A DNA stretch of 64,000 nucleotides from an uncultured Lachnospiraceae bacterium (GTDB lineage Bacteria > Bacillota > Clostridia > Lachnospirales > Lachnospiraceae): the NCBI GenBank assembly GCA_910579505.1, contig CAJTTZ010000010.1, positions 79,973 to 143,972 on the forward strand, read 5' to 3'. Of the stretch, positions 15,805-24,826 are shown one piece after another. Each line of letters starts with the position of its first letter. Position 1 is the stretch's first letter. The position numbers and the translations under genes were made by a program. The notes below the pieces were generated by a model that did no database searches, was not told the DNA's origin, and saw nothing but the letters and a program-made list of their open reading frames with translations.

Positions 15805-17979
15805 ATGCAGGAAAACAACCTCACCGGGCGGCTGACGCTGCCCACGGACGTGGATATGGTGGACGAGACCATACGGCTTAAAAATCTTCTGGGCGCGGAC
15901 GCCCTGCGGGACTGTGACGGGACGGATATGCCCGAAGCACTCCTGTCTCAGGATGCCAAAATTTACGCCACCTACTACACCACCAGAAAGGACAACGCAT
16001 GGGCCGAGGCGCACCCCGAGGAAATCCAGCAGGAATACCTGATCAGCGACCGGGTGACCGCAAGGGACAAAACCCTGCGCATCCGCCTGATGAAAGGATT
16101 CCACACGCAGCAGCTTAAAGTCAATACCATCGACGACCCGAAACGCTGGTGGGAGGTCATAGACCGAACTACCGGTGAGATTGTCCCCACAGACCGTTGG
16201 CAGTATGACGGGAGTACGGGCGAGGTAGTGATCGACACCATTCCCTACCATCAGTATACGGTAAGTTTTCTTGCTTTTTTGATCTGGGACCCCGTGCACA
16301 TGTACAACTTTATCACGAACGACTGGAAGGATGCCCCCCATCAGCTCACCTACGATGTGCGCCAGCCAAAGACGCAAGCTTATGTGAAAGAAAAGCTGCG
16401 CCGCTGGTGTGAGGAAAATCCCAGCGTGGACGTGGTGCGTTTCACCACCTTTTTCCACCAGTTCACCCTGACTTTTGATGACCAGAAACGGGAAAAGTTC
16501 GTGGAGTGGTTCGGCTACAGCGCCAGCGTCAGCCCCTATATCCTGGAACAGTTTGAAAAATGGGCAGGCTATCCCTTCCGCCCGGAATACATCGTGGACG
16601 AGGGTTACCACAATTCCATCTTCCGCAAGCCTTCCAAAGAATTTCTGGACTTCGTGGAATTCCAGCAGATCGAAGTGAGCAAACTCGCCAAAGAGCTGGT
16701 GGATATCGTCCACAGCTACGGGAAAGAAGCCATGATGTTCCTCGGCGACCACTGGATCGGCACCGAGCCTTTCGGAAAATACTTTCAGAATATCGGGCTG
16801 GACGCGGTGGTCGGCTCCGTTGGCGACGGTGTCACCCTGCGCATGATCTCCGACATACAGGGCGTAAAATATACGGAAGGAAGGCTGCTGCCCTACTTCT
16901 TCCCCGACGTGTTCACCGAGGGCGGCGACCCTATCGGCGAATCGAAGGACAACTGGCTCAAGGCACGCCGCGCCATCCTGCGCTCCCCCGTAGACCGGAT
17001 CGGCTATGGCGGCTACCTGAAACTGGCAAGCGAGTGGCCGGGCTTTATTGACCGCATAAGTCAAGTTGTCACAGAGTTCCGCCAGATCCACGACAACATG
17101 CAGGGTTCCAGCGCTTACACCGCGCCCTTTAAAGTGGCTGTCTTAAACAGCTGGGGGAACCTTCGCCGATGGATGGCAAACCAGGTGCACCACGCCCTCT
17201 GGTACCGCGAAATCTATTCCTATGTGGGCGTGATCGAGGCTTTGAGCGGTATGCCCATCGACGTGGAATTTATAACCTTTGAGGAGATGAAACAGGGAAT
17301 TGATCCGGCGATCAAAGTGATCATCAATGCCGGGGACGCTTACACCGCCTTCAGCGGCGGCGAAGTCTGGAAAGATCCCGACTTGGTCTGCGCCCTGCGC
17401 CGTTTCGTGGATGAGGGCGGCGGCTTTATCGGCGTGGGCGAGCCCACTGCCTGCCAGTATCAGGGACGTTTCTTCCAGCTGAGTGACGTTCTCGGCGTGG
17501 ATCGGGAACTCGGCTTCTCCATGAGTACCGACAAATACAATGAGCTGGACAGAGATCACTTTATTCTGGAGGATGTGACGGGCGACATTGATTTCGGCGA
17601 GGGAAAAAGCCGCATCTATGCGCAGGGCGAACACTACCAGATCCTTGACATGGACGACAAATACAGCCGCCTTGTGGTCAACGAGTACGGCAAAGGACGT
17701 AGCGTCTACTTCACGGGACTGCCCTACTCCCCGCAGAACTGCCGTATCCTGCTGCGCGCCATCTACTATGCGGCGCACCGCGAAAATGAGATGAAGAAAT
17801 ACTACGTCACAGACGTGGAAACCGAAATCGCCGTCTTTGAAAAGACAGGGATGCTAGCCGTGATCAACAATACACAGCAGCCGAAAAAGACAGACCTTTA
17901 TATAGAAGGCGTTTTCAAAATGCACCTTGATCTGGCTCCCATGGAGCTTAAGTGGATTAATTATAAGGAAGAACTGTAA
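15805..17979 (+). CDS. lnpA: 1,3-beta-galactosyl-N-acetylhexosamine phosphorylase (GH112)
   Basis: Phosphorolyses lacto-N-biose or galacto-N-biose, from milk oligosaccharides and mucin O-glycans, to galactose-1-phosphate plus GlcNAc or GalNAc. The 724-residue length is normal. The TIM-barrel region contains VDEGYHNSIFRKPS and GDHWIGTEPFGKYFQNIGLD; Asp315 there probably corresponds to the general acid of the bifidobacterial enzyme (from memory). Later regions are ANQVHHALWYREIYSYVG and GRSVYFTGLPYS. Start ATG 15805 follows AAAGGAGG. No signal peptide, so the disaccharide must be imported, yet no transporter is adjacent. The kinase downstream takes the released HexNAc. Confidence 0.95.
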   Translation: MQENNLTGRLTLPTDVDMVDETIRLKNLLGADALRDCDGTDMPEALLSQDAKIYATYYTTRKDNAWAEAHPEEIQQEYLISDRVTARDKTLRIRLMKGFHTQQLKVNTIDDPKRWWEVIDRTTGEIVPTDRWQYDGSTGEVVIDTIPYHQYTVSFLAFLIWDPVHMYNFITNDWKDAPHQLTYDVRQPKTQAYVKEKLRRWCEENPSVDVVRFTTFFHQFTLTFDDQKREKFVEWFGYSASVSPYILEQFEKWAGYPFRPEYIVDEGYHNSIFRKPSKEFLDFVEFQQIEVSKLAKELVDIVHSYGKEAMMFLGDHWIGTEPFGKYFQNIGLDAVVGSVGDGVTLRMISDIQGVKYTEGRLLPYFFPDVFTEGGDPIGESKDNWLKARRAILRSPVDRIGYGGYLKLASEWPGFIDRISQVVTEFRQIHDNMQGSSAYTAPFKVAVLNSWGNLRRWMANQVHHALWYREIYSYVGVIEALSGMPIDVEFITFEEMKQGIDPAIKVIINAGDAYTAFSGGEVWKDPDLVCALRRFVDEGGGFIGVGEPTACQYQGRFFQLSDVLGVDRELGFSMSTDKYNELDRDHFILEDVTGDIDFGEGKSRIYAQGEHYQILDMDDKYSRLVVNEYGKGRSVYFTGLPYSPQNCRILLRAIYYAAHRENEMKKYYVTDVETEIAVFEKTGMLAVINNTQQPKKTDLYIEGVFKMHLDLAPMELKWINYKEEL

Positions 17980-18086
17980 TCCGGCTACAGCCCAATACTT
18001 GCGGACAATCACCTGACGCATTGCTCATAAGAATAGATATAGTAGAAACAGCCACTGATACAGGTAAAGGAAAGGAGAACCCCTGC

Positions 18087-19202
18087 ATGTCACAAATCAT
18101 TGCCCCCGAAACAATAGACAACGCTATCGCCGCCTTCTGTCTGGAAGGCAGTCCGCGCAGTGTGCGCCCCCACGGCAACGGCCACATCAACGACACCTTT
18201 CTGGTAATCTGCGATCATGCCGGAGCTGAGAAAAAGTATATCCTGCAGCGGATGAATCACTCCATTTTCCGAAATCCGCAGGCGCTCATGGAAAATGTGG
18301 CCGGCGTCACGTCCTATCTGCAGAAGAAAATTAAAGAAAGAAACGGCGATCCCCATCGGGAAACCTTAAGCGTTGTAAAGACAAAAAATGGAGAAAATTA
18401 TTTCGAGGATAATTTACATAACTTTTGGCGCGTCTTCCCCTTTATTGACAATACGTTCTGTCTGGAAAAGGTGGAGAATGACCGGGATTTCTATGACTGC
18501 GCAGTTGCCTTCGGCGATTTCCAGAGGCAGCTTGCCGACTATCCCGCCGAGACACTGCACGAGACGATTCCCCGCTTCCACTATACCCCCTCCCGCTTTC
18601 AGGACTTCAAAAAAGCGGTGGCTGACGATGCGCTTGGGCGCGCCGCTTCGGCACAGCCTGAGATCGAATTTGCCCTTGCAAGGGAGGCGGACACCCACGC
18701 ACTCACAGATCTTCTGGAAAAAGGGGAGCTGCCCCTGCGCGTGACCCACAACGACACGAAACTGAACAACATTCTCTTTGACAACGACACGAGAAAAGCA
18801 CTGTGCGTCATTGACCTTGACACGGTGATGCCCGGTCTGTCGCTGTATGACTTCGGAGACTCCATCCGCACCGGCGCGAATACAGGCGCGGAGGATGAGA
18901 CTGATCTGTCAAAAATTGGACTGAATCTTTCCCTGTTCGAGACTTTCACGGAAGGATTCCTGAAAGGGTGCGCGGGCAGTCTCACCCCTCTGGAAGTCAA
19001 GCTCCTGCCCATGGGCGCGAAGCTTATGACCTACGAGTGCGGCATCCGCTTTCTCGCGGATTATCTGGAAGGCGACGTCTATTTCAAGATTCACCGTGAA
19101 AACCATAACCTTGACCGCGCCAGGACGCAGTTTGAGCTGGTCGCCGATATGGAGCGGAAATGGGATGAAATGGCAGCCATTATTGATCGCCTAAATCAAT
19201 AA
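18087..19202 (+). CDS. nahK: N-acetylhexosamine 1-kinase (aminoglycoside phosphotransferase fold)
   Basis: Phosphorylates GlcNAc or GalNAc at C1, the second step of the lacto-N-biose/galacto-N-biose pathway. The 371-residue protein has RPHGNGHINDTF near the N-terminus, then THNDTKLNNILFD with catalytic Asp223, and VIDLDTVMPG with the Mg-binding Asp, the APH-fold signature. AAAGGAG lies nine bases before ATG 18087. It is 107 bases downstream of the phosphorylase gene and on the same strand, so they are probably one transcript. The uridylyltransferase and epimerase that complete the route in bifidobacteria are not in this window. Confidence 0.92.
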   Translation: MSQIIAPETIDNAIAAFCLEGSPRSVRPHGNGHINDTFLVICDHAGAEKKYILQRMNHSIFRNPQALMENVAGVTSYLQKKIKERNGDPHRETLSVVKTKNGENYFEDNLHNFWRVFPFIDNTFCLEKVENDRDFYDCAVAFGDFQRQLADYPAETLHETIPRFHYTPSRFQDFKKAVADDALGRAASAQPEIEFALAREADTHALTDLLEKGELPLRVTHNDTKLNNILFDNDTRKALCVIDLDTVMPGLSLYDFGDSIRTGANTGAEDETDLSKIGLNLSLFETFTEGFLKGCAGSLTPLEVKLLPMGAKLMTYECGIRFLADYLEGDVYFKIHRENHNLDRARTQFELVADMERKWDEMAAIIDRLNQ

Positions 19203-19255
19203 CATAACACAAATCTCCACTGCCGGGCTGCATGAATCAGTCCGGCAGCTGTTGC

Positions 19256-20212
19256 CTATGACATGTGATTAACTGTAATACCGGCCGCAACCTGTTCTAT
19301 GACAGATGGATCTTCTTCCAACTCCTCAGCAATCACGGAGATCATTTTCCCTTTTTCCAATTTTTTCCGAACCATCTCCCTGAGCTTTTCTTCACGCCCC
19401 TTATCCAGTCCAATCTCTATCCCTTCTTTTATACCTTCTTCCTTCCCCTCCCGAAAGAGTGTCCTGAAATGCTTTTTCTCATCATATTCCGTCAATAACA
19501 TATGCAGCACCTCCGCTTTCTGTTTTATAAGAATATCCCTAAGTATTCCTTTTTCAATACAGGTGTCTATCGCCGTATAGACGGCTTCCTCCCTTCGCAT
19601 CCCCTTTTTTATATTCTCCTCAATCTCAGAGGAAAATTCTGAATACTCCCATAATCTGCGGCATTTTTCCATAAGCGCCCGATTGTAGCCACGGTTGATA
19701 TTTAGTACCTCACAGCTGCATTCCAGACAGCCGCTTCCCCGTCCTGTAGGAAATGAATCCGAAAGATAGAGCATCAGATTGTCGGTCTTCATCCCGCCAC
19801 CGTTGTAAAACACAATATATACGGGCGTAGGCAGCTCCACACGTCTCGTACCGTAAATGTCATCATCCCGGAAGGCGAGAAGTCCCTCAAACTGCTGGGC
19901 AAAGTAAAACAGTCCCCGCAGGGGCATATTCAGATTCCATGTGCTCTGGTGCTCGTAGAGGTTTAAGGTATTTCCAATCACAAAGGACAGATCATTCTTC
20001 ATCTTCATAAAGATCACATCCTCCATGGTAATCACCTCTAATTCCTCGGGATTCTGGTATGTACTGCCATTCAGCGCATTATAGAGCTCCAGCAAATCCT
20101 TTTTATCCTGAAAAAGCCGCCTGAAGAGCACATCCCTGTACTTGCGGTTGTTTCTGAGTCTCCTCCACCAGTTACCGTGTCTGAACCAGCGCTTTACATT
20201 TCGTTTTACCAT
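19256..20212 (-). CDS. Rpn/PD-(D/E)XK transposase-like nuclease family protein
   Basis: A 318-residue protein of the Rpn/PDDEXK-transposase-like group common in Lachnospiraceae. RKYRDVLFRRLFQDKKDLLELYNALNG marks the N-terminal region (about 25-52). VIFMKMKNDLSFVIG supplies an acidic residue, and LNLYEHQSTWNLNMPLR carries the (E/Q)-x-Q-type core motif. The C-terminus has a Lys/Glu helix with repeated GIEIGLDKGREEK units, typical of the group. ATG 20212 follows GGAGG; the upstream ATG is not supported. RpnA-type proteins can promote recombination; whether this one does is unknown. No terminal repeats suggest an active transposon. Confidence 0.8.
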   Translation of the reverse strand: MVKRNVKRWFRHGNWWRRLRNNRKYRDVLFRRLFQDKKDLLELYNALNGSTYQNPEELEVITMEDVIFMKMKNDLSFVIGNTLNLYEHQSTWNLNMPLRGLFYFAQQFEGLLAFRDDDIYGTRRVELPTPVYIVFYNGGGMKTDNLMLYLSDSFPTGRGSGCLECSCEVLNINRGYNRALMEKCRRLWEYSEFSSEIEENIKKGMRREEAVYTAIDTCIEKGILRDILIKQKAEVLHMLLTEYDEKKHFRTLFREGKEEGIKEGIEIGLDKGREEKLREMVRKKLEKGKMISVIAEELEEDPSVIEQVAAGITVNHMS

Positions 20213-20347
20213 AGATTTTCCTCCATTATACAGTATTTTCAAAATGAATACAAGGGATTGTCTCCGAGGATCCCGGAAAGAATCTTAAGACTGCAGGCAG
20301 ATGACCCGCCTGCATTTTGCTTTGTATAGAATAAAAGATATCACAGA

Positions 20348-20389
20348 CAGACGGGGGATGCAAGAAAAATATTTTACCCCTCCCGTCTG
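20348..20389 (-). terminator. Probable terminator of purF
   Basis: CAGACGGGAGGGG pairs with CCCCCGTCTG around an AT-rich loop, starting about 30 bases after the purF stop. The T-run is weak, so this is only probable. Confidence 0.45.
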
Positions 20390-20420
20390 CCCGGATTTTC
20401 AATAACAAACCGATAGAGCG

Positions 20421-21803
20421 TCAATTCCCATTGCACTCCATCGGATACACCCCGTCAAAGCACGCCTTGCACAGGGGAATACCTTCCGCCATCTCAGAAA
20501 GGTCCTCCCTGCGCAGGTAACCGAGGGAATCCGCGCCGATCATCTCCCGTATCGCCTCCTCGCTGTGGTTCGCCGCGATGAGCTGGGAACCTGTAGGCAC
20601 GTCGGTACCGAAATAACACGGGTAGAGAAAAGGCGGCGAGCTGATTCTCACATGCACTTCTTTTGCTCCCGCCTCCTTCAGAAGACGGATCAGGTTGGCG
20701 ATGGTGGTTCCCCTCACAATGGAATCATCCACCAGCACGATCCGTTTCCCTTTTACTGCCGACTCCAGCACGCCAAGCTTCATACGGACGGCGGACTCCC
20801 GCTCCGTCTGTGTCGGCTTGATGAAAGTTCTGCCTATGTAACTGTTCTTATAAAACGCCAGCCCGAAAGGTATGCCGCTCTCCTGCGCGTAGCCCTGCGC
20901 CGCCGGAAGTCCCGACTCCGGCACGCCGGTCACCAGATCCGCCTCCACAGGGTAGGATTTTGAAAGCATCCGCCCCGCACGGATTCTGGCATCGTACACC
21001 CGCACCCCGTCCATCGTACTGTCCAGTCTTGCAAAATAAATATACTCAAAAATGCAGTGGGCGCACTTTCCTTCCTTCGGCAGCATCTGCGATCTGACCT
21101 CCCCGCCGGAAATCGTGACCACCTCGCCCGGCTGAATATCCCGCACAAAAGAAGCCCCCACAGCCTCCAACGCACAGGACTCCGAGGCAAGCACGTAAGT
21201 CTCTTCCCGCTTCCCAAGGCACAGGGGTTTTAAGCCGTAAGGATCCCGCACCCCGATCAGCTTCCGCGGACTCATAATGACGAGCGCATAGCCGCCTTTT
21301 ATTTTCAGGGCCGTCTTATAGACCGCCTCCTCCACCGTGGCAGAATGCACCCGCTCCCTCGCAATGTGGAAAGCGATCACCTCCGAGTCCGTGGTCGTGT
21401 GGAAAATCGCCCCATTCTGGACCAGCTCCCACTTTAACTGGGGCGTGTTGACCAGATTGCCGTTGTGGGCAAGCGCAAGCGTGCCCTTGATGTAGGAAAG
21501 CACAAGCGGCTGTGCGTTCTCCGCCACAGACGCCCCCGTGGTGGAGTACCGCACATGTCCCAGACCGATATTGCCGTCCATCTTATTAAGCACTTCCTTT
21601 GTGAGCACTTCGCTCACAAGCCCCAGATCCTTGTGAAAGCACACGTTGCCCCGCTCCCTGTCCGTTCTGGAGACTGCCATGCCGCACGCTTCCTGTCCTC
21701 TGTGCTGCAGGGCTGTCAGCCCGTAGTAGAGAAAGGGCGCCACATTCTCGCCCTCCGGCCCGTACATGCCGACAACACCACATGCCTCTTTTATCTCTGC
21801 CAT
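20421..21803 (-). CDS. purF: Amidophosphoribosyltransferase
   Basis: Catalyses the first committed step of purine synthesis, PRPP plus glutamine to phosphoribosylamine, in the cytosol. After a seven-residue propeptide (MAEIKEA) comes Cys8, the glutaminase nucleophile once exposed. GLGHVRYSTTG and LAHNGNLVN belong to the glutaminase domain. VLVDDSIVRGTT is the PRPP-binding loop. Cysteines in CAHCIFEY and near the C-terminus (LCKACFDGVYP) suit the [4Fe-4S] type found in Bacillus. ATG 21803 follows GGAGG, eight bases away; an upstream ATG would add eight residues. It stands apart from any pur operon. At 460 residues the length is normal. Confidence 0.97.
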   Translation of the reverse strand: MAEIKEACGVVGMYGPEGENVAPFLYYGLTALQHRGQEACGMAVSRTDRERGNVCFHKDLGLVSEVLTKEVLNKMDGNIGLGHVRYSTTGASVAENAQPLVLSYIKGTLALAHNGNLVNTPQLKWELVQNGAIFHTTTDSEVIAFHIARERVHSATVEEAVYKTALKIKGGYALVIMSPRKLIGVRDPYGLKPLCLGKREETYVLASESCALEAVGASFVRDIQPGEVVTISGGEVRSQMLPKEGKCAHCIFEYIYFARLDSTMDGVRVYDARIRAGRMLSKSYPVEADLVTGVPESGLPAAQGYAQESGIPFGLAFYKNSYIGRTFIKPTQTERESAVRMKLGVLESAVKGKRIVLVDDSIVRGTTIANLIRLLKEAGAKEVHVRISSPPFLYPCYFGTDVPTGSQLIAANHSEEAIREMIGADSLGYLRREDLSEMAEGIPLCKACFDGVYPMECNGN

Positions 21804-21855
21804 GTTATCTTCCTCCGTTTTCTTCATCCCCTGACTCTGCTTATGCGCGCAGAAA

Positions 21856-21890
21856 GGGACAAAGAAATCCTTTGCAGACTTCTTTGTCCC
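21856..21890 (-). terminator. Stem-loop between the ABC ATPase gene and purF
   Basis: GGGACAAAGAA pairs perfectly with TTCTTTGTCCC (11 bp). It is placed to end the ABC operon or to lie in the purF leader. The downstream T-run on the minus strand is short. Confidence 0.5.
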
Positions 21891-21937
21891 AACGTATTTA
21901 TCTTATCACAAGCCGATTACTTTTACCAGTGTTCTTT

Positions 21938-22615
21938 TTATTCCCTCACCACCGACAGCACCCCGTCCGACATGCCGTAGACCACATCCGCTGCTGCCGC
22001 CACCGCCTCGTTGTGGGTCACCACGATCACGGCGTAGTTGTCCTCATGCGCCAGCTTGCACAGAAGGTCCACGATCACCTTCTCGTTCTGGCTGTCCAGA
22101 TTCCCCGTAGGCTCGTCGGCGAGAAGGATCTCCCCGCCCGCCGCGATGGCTCTGGCAATCGCCACCCGCTGCTGCTCCCCGCCGCTGATCATGCCCGGCA
22201 TTTTTTTGTAGAGCGTCTCCGGCAGATCCACCTTCGCCAGATACTCGCGGGCTCTCGCCTTCGCTTCCTTCGCGGGCACATGCTGCAGTTCCATCGGGAA
22301 CATGACGTTCTCCATCACCGTCAGCAGGGGGAACAGATGAAACGCCTGATAAATCACGGAAGCACGGTTCAGACGGTAAGCGTCCCGGTTCATCTTACTC
22401 ATGTCCTCCCCCTCCACGGCCAGCGTCCCCTCCGTGGGCACATCCAATCCCGCAAGCAGGGACAGGAAGGTACTCTTGCCACTGCCGGATTTGCCCGTGA
22501 TGGCGTACACCTTTCCCCTCTCAAAGGAACAGTTCACTTCCGAGAGCGCCTTGGTCTTCTGATATTTGGTCTGGTAGATGTAACTCACATTTACCGCCTC
22601 AATGATTTTTTCCAT
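21938..22615 (-). CDS. ABC transporter ATP-binding protein (MacB/LolD type)
   Basis: The 225-residue ATPase energises the adjacent FtsX-type permeases. Walker A is GKSGSGKST, the signature is ISGGEQQRVAIARA, and Walker B is ILLADEPTGNLD, which is typical of the MacB/LolD/FtsE group. ATG 22615 follows GGAGG; the ORF could begin four codons earlier but the ribosome site lies within that stretch. It is the last gene of a six-gene minus-strand operon starting with an ECF sigma factor. A MacB-like group often exports or resists peptides, but the substrate here is unknown. Confidence 0.95.
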   Translation of the reverse strand: MEKIIEAVNVSYIYQTKYQKTKALSEVNCSFERGKVYAITGKSGSGKSTFLSLLAGLDVPTEGTLAVEGEDMSKMNRDAYRLNRASVIYQAFHLFPLLTVMENVMFPMELQHVPAKEAKARAREYLAKVDLPETLYKKMPGMISGGEQQRVAIARAIAAGGEILLADEPTGNLDSQNEKVIVDLLCKLAHEDNYAVIVVTHNEAVAAAADVVYGMSDGVLSVVRE

Positions 22616-22722
22616 GTTTTCCTCCATTCTACCGCCTTCGCGATCCTTTTATTTCCACAACCGTTCAAATCCCATCACTCCTGCCGGTATCCCATCCCCA
22701 TCATTTTTCTCCCACAACCTAC

Positions 22723-22815
22723 GGAGAATGCCGTTTCTTAGGCATTCTCCTATGTGAGACTTAGTGCGTCTTAACGAAGCAGCCTATGCTGCTGAGTTTT
22801 AGATGCACTTCTCAC
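22723..22815 (-). repeat. Dispersed two-hairpin repeat, copy C
   Basis: On the plus strand: GGAGAATGCC-8 bases-GGCATTCTCC, TAT, then a long stem from GTGAGACTTAGTGC to GCACTTCTCAC capped by GCAGCCTATGCTGC. The outer edge overlaps the TGA of the permease gene ending at 22812. Confidence 0.8.
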
Positions 22816-24695
22816 ATTTTCTCACATTCCGACAGAAGCGCAAGCGGCTCCTCCCGCAGATTCCTATGTATTCCCGCAAAAGCCATTCCCATCGTAAACA
22901 AGAAAACCAGCCCTCCGCAGACCGCCGACGTCTGCCAATGCGTCTGCGTCAGATAGACGGACTTTGCGATGCCGTTTCCATGCGCGCCCTCATCCGCCAT
23001 CTCCTCCTCGCTTTTTTCCATGTTAAACTGCACTTCCCCGTTGCTGAACCGGGTGTCGAACGTTTCCGCAGCCGCCATCTGCAATACCGCCCGCCCCGCG
23101 AAAAACTGCCCCGCCATACTGCCCGCTATGCTGCCCGCAAAAGCGACGACGAGAATACCTGTAAGAAGGGAGCAGGCGCACTGTCTTTTCGTCATGCCAA
23201 GCCCCCGCTCGATGGCGGTCTGCCTCCTCTGCCTTGTGATTAAGAGATGGCAGAAAAAAACCACAATACAGACTGCGCTCACAATGCCCGACGTCAGCAG
23301 AACGGCGGACATGGTCCGCATGTTTTTCAGCCCGCCCTCCAGCTTGCTGTAACCGCCGTCATAGAAGGTGATCTCCACATGATCGACCCCCTGCGCCTCC
23401 CAAAGCCTTCTATAATTTTCCATGCTCTCGCTGCCGTTTGGAATCTGAAAGGAAGTGGTGTAACCCTTCATGGGACCGTGGAGCGCGATACTGTCCGCAT
23501 TGCTGTTTTTGATAGAAGCGGTGGGGATAAACACCTCGTTTCTGTCAAGCACATACCCCCAGTCCCCGTCCGTGCCGACGCCCACCTCATAGATGCCCTT
23601 GATGGTGTAATCGCTCTCCTCAAAAACTTCGTATACCCCGCCGTCGGCTTTCAGATACCCTTCCGCGCCGCCCCTGCCCGGGGACGCCGCGTAGTTGGCA
23701 TAGCGCAGTGCCAGATGCAGGGAATCCCCCACTTTCAGCCCGTTCCTTACGGCAAATTTATCCGACACCAGGCACACTTTATTCCCCTGCCTGTAATCCT
23801 CCTGTGAAAAGCTTTCCCCCTGCGCCACATACGCCTGCTTCGTATAAAACGCCATGATCAGGTTCAGGTTCTGCGTCGCCGTCACGGGAAGCGATAGGTG
23901 GATCTTTCGCTGCAAATGCTCCTCACAGAGGTTCAGCCAGTCCTGCCCTTCCTTCGTGTCATAAAAACCCGGCGTCACCTCCACGATCCAGTTTCCCGTA
24001 AGCTCCGTTGGCAGCCGGTTCCCATCTTCGTCAGCCTGTGTGGAGTAAGGCCCCGCTATCGGCGCATATTCAAAGGTTGCCTGCGGCCCCTTTTCTTTAA
24101 AATCGTGTGCCCACCCGTCCGCCACCGCCATCAGATACGTCTTATCCGCGTACAGCTTCTGCGGGTGTTCATTGTTGTGGTCACATAGATTGACCGGGTT
24201 AAAATTGACCGGGTAGACACTGTACAGCACCCGTTTCACATCCATCTTCACGGGCCCCGCCGGCACACAGTCCACAAGGGGCGAAGCCTCCATGATGATA
24301 TACTGGGAAAAACCCTCCTCATCCTCCTTCAGTTTATAATCCTGCGGCAGTGCCTCATAGTACGCCCGCTGCTCCGGCCCGCTCAGATATCCCGCGCCCG
24401 CAAAATCCAGCACATCGGGAGAAATGGTCTCCCCGTAAACCGCCCGGCTGAAATACCGATAATCTTTCCTGTCCGCATACCATATGGCTTCCTGCACCAT
24501 CCGCTCCGGCGTCTGTTCCACCGTGCCTATGGTCGTAAAGATTTCCTCGAACCGCCGCACATTGTCCCCGCTAAGCTTCCAGAGATTTCCTCCCGCGCAG
24601 ACCAAAGCCACCGTAAAGGAGAGCAGTAGGAAAAAGAGCGCCGTCCTGACCGGCGTCCGCGCAAGTCTGGTCAAACTGTTTCTGATCGCTGCCAT
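22812..24695 (-). CDS. FtsX-like ABC permease, tandem paralogue 1
   Basis: A 627-residue permease. One N-terminal membrane helix (about residues 16-36) is followed by a large extracytoplasmic region of some 400 residues. Three C-terminal helices follow, typical of FtsX/MacB permeases (VLLTSGIVSAVCIVVFFCHLL and two more). It is nearly collinear and highly similar to the next gene upstream; for example both contain NEVFIPTASIKNSN and DHVEITFYDGGYSKLEGGLKNM. Start ATG 24695 follows AGGGGG. It ends inside a dispersed repeat. It works with the ATPase encoded downstream. Confidence 0.92.
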   Translation of the reverse strand: MAAIRNSLTRLARTPVRTALFFLLLSFTVALVCAGGNLWKLSGDNVRRFEEIFTTIGTVEQTPERMVQEAIWYADRKDYRYFSRAVYGETISPDVLDFAGAGYLSGPEQRAYYEALPQDYKLKEDEEGFSQYIIMEASPLVDCVPAGPVKMDVKRVLYSVYPVNFNPVNLCDHNNEHPQKLYADKTYLMAVADGWAHDFKEKGPQATFEYAPIAGPYSTQADEDGNRLPTELTGNWIVEVTPGFYDTKEGQDWLNLCEEHLQRKIHLSLPVTATQNLNLIMAFYTKQAYVAQGESFSQEDYRQGNKVCLVSDKFAVRNGLKVGDSLHLALRYANYAASPGRGGAEGYLKADGGVYEVFEESDYTIKGIYEVGVGTDGDWGYVLDRNEVFIPTASIKNSNADSIALHGPMKGYTTSFQIPNGSESMENYRRLWEAQGVDHVEITFYDGGYSKLEGGLKNMRTMSAVLLTSGIVSAVCIVVFFCHLLITRQRRQTAIERGLGMTKRQCACSLLTGILVVAFAGSIAGSMAGQFFAGRAVLQMAAAETFDTRFSNGEVQFNMEKSEEEMADEGAHGNGIAKSVYLTQTHWQTSAVCGGLVFLFTMGMAFAGIHRNLREEPLALLSECEKM

Positions 24696-24726
24696 ATATC
24701 CCCCTAACTCCGTCCCCCACATCACT

Positions 24727-24820
24727 GGAGAATGCCGCTTTTCAAGCATTCTCCTATGCGAAACTTAGTACTTTTTGGCGTCTCGTCCTATGGCGAGACG
24801 TCTTTAGAAGTACTTTTCGC
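24727..24820 (-). repeat. Dispersed two-hairpin repeat, copy D
   Basis: GGAGAATGCC...GCATTCTCC, then a stem from GCGAAACTTAGTACTT to AAGTACTTTTCGC, capped by a GTCTCG/CGAGAC hairpin. It lies six bases beyond the stop of the paralogous permease. Confidence 0.8.
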
Positions 24821-24826
24821 ATTTTC

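Noticed and set aside
15787..17091. Long open frame of 434 codons on the minus strand opposite the GH112 gene
   Set aside because: It is the antisense of a strongly supported enzyme gene, with no ribosome site or family match; high GC creates such frames.
21782..22741. 319-codon plus-strand frame opposite the ABC ATPase
   Set aside because: Shadow of the ATPase; His/Arg-rich and without domain.
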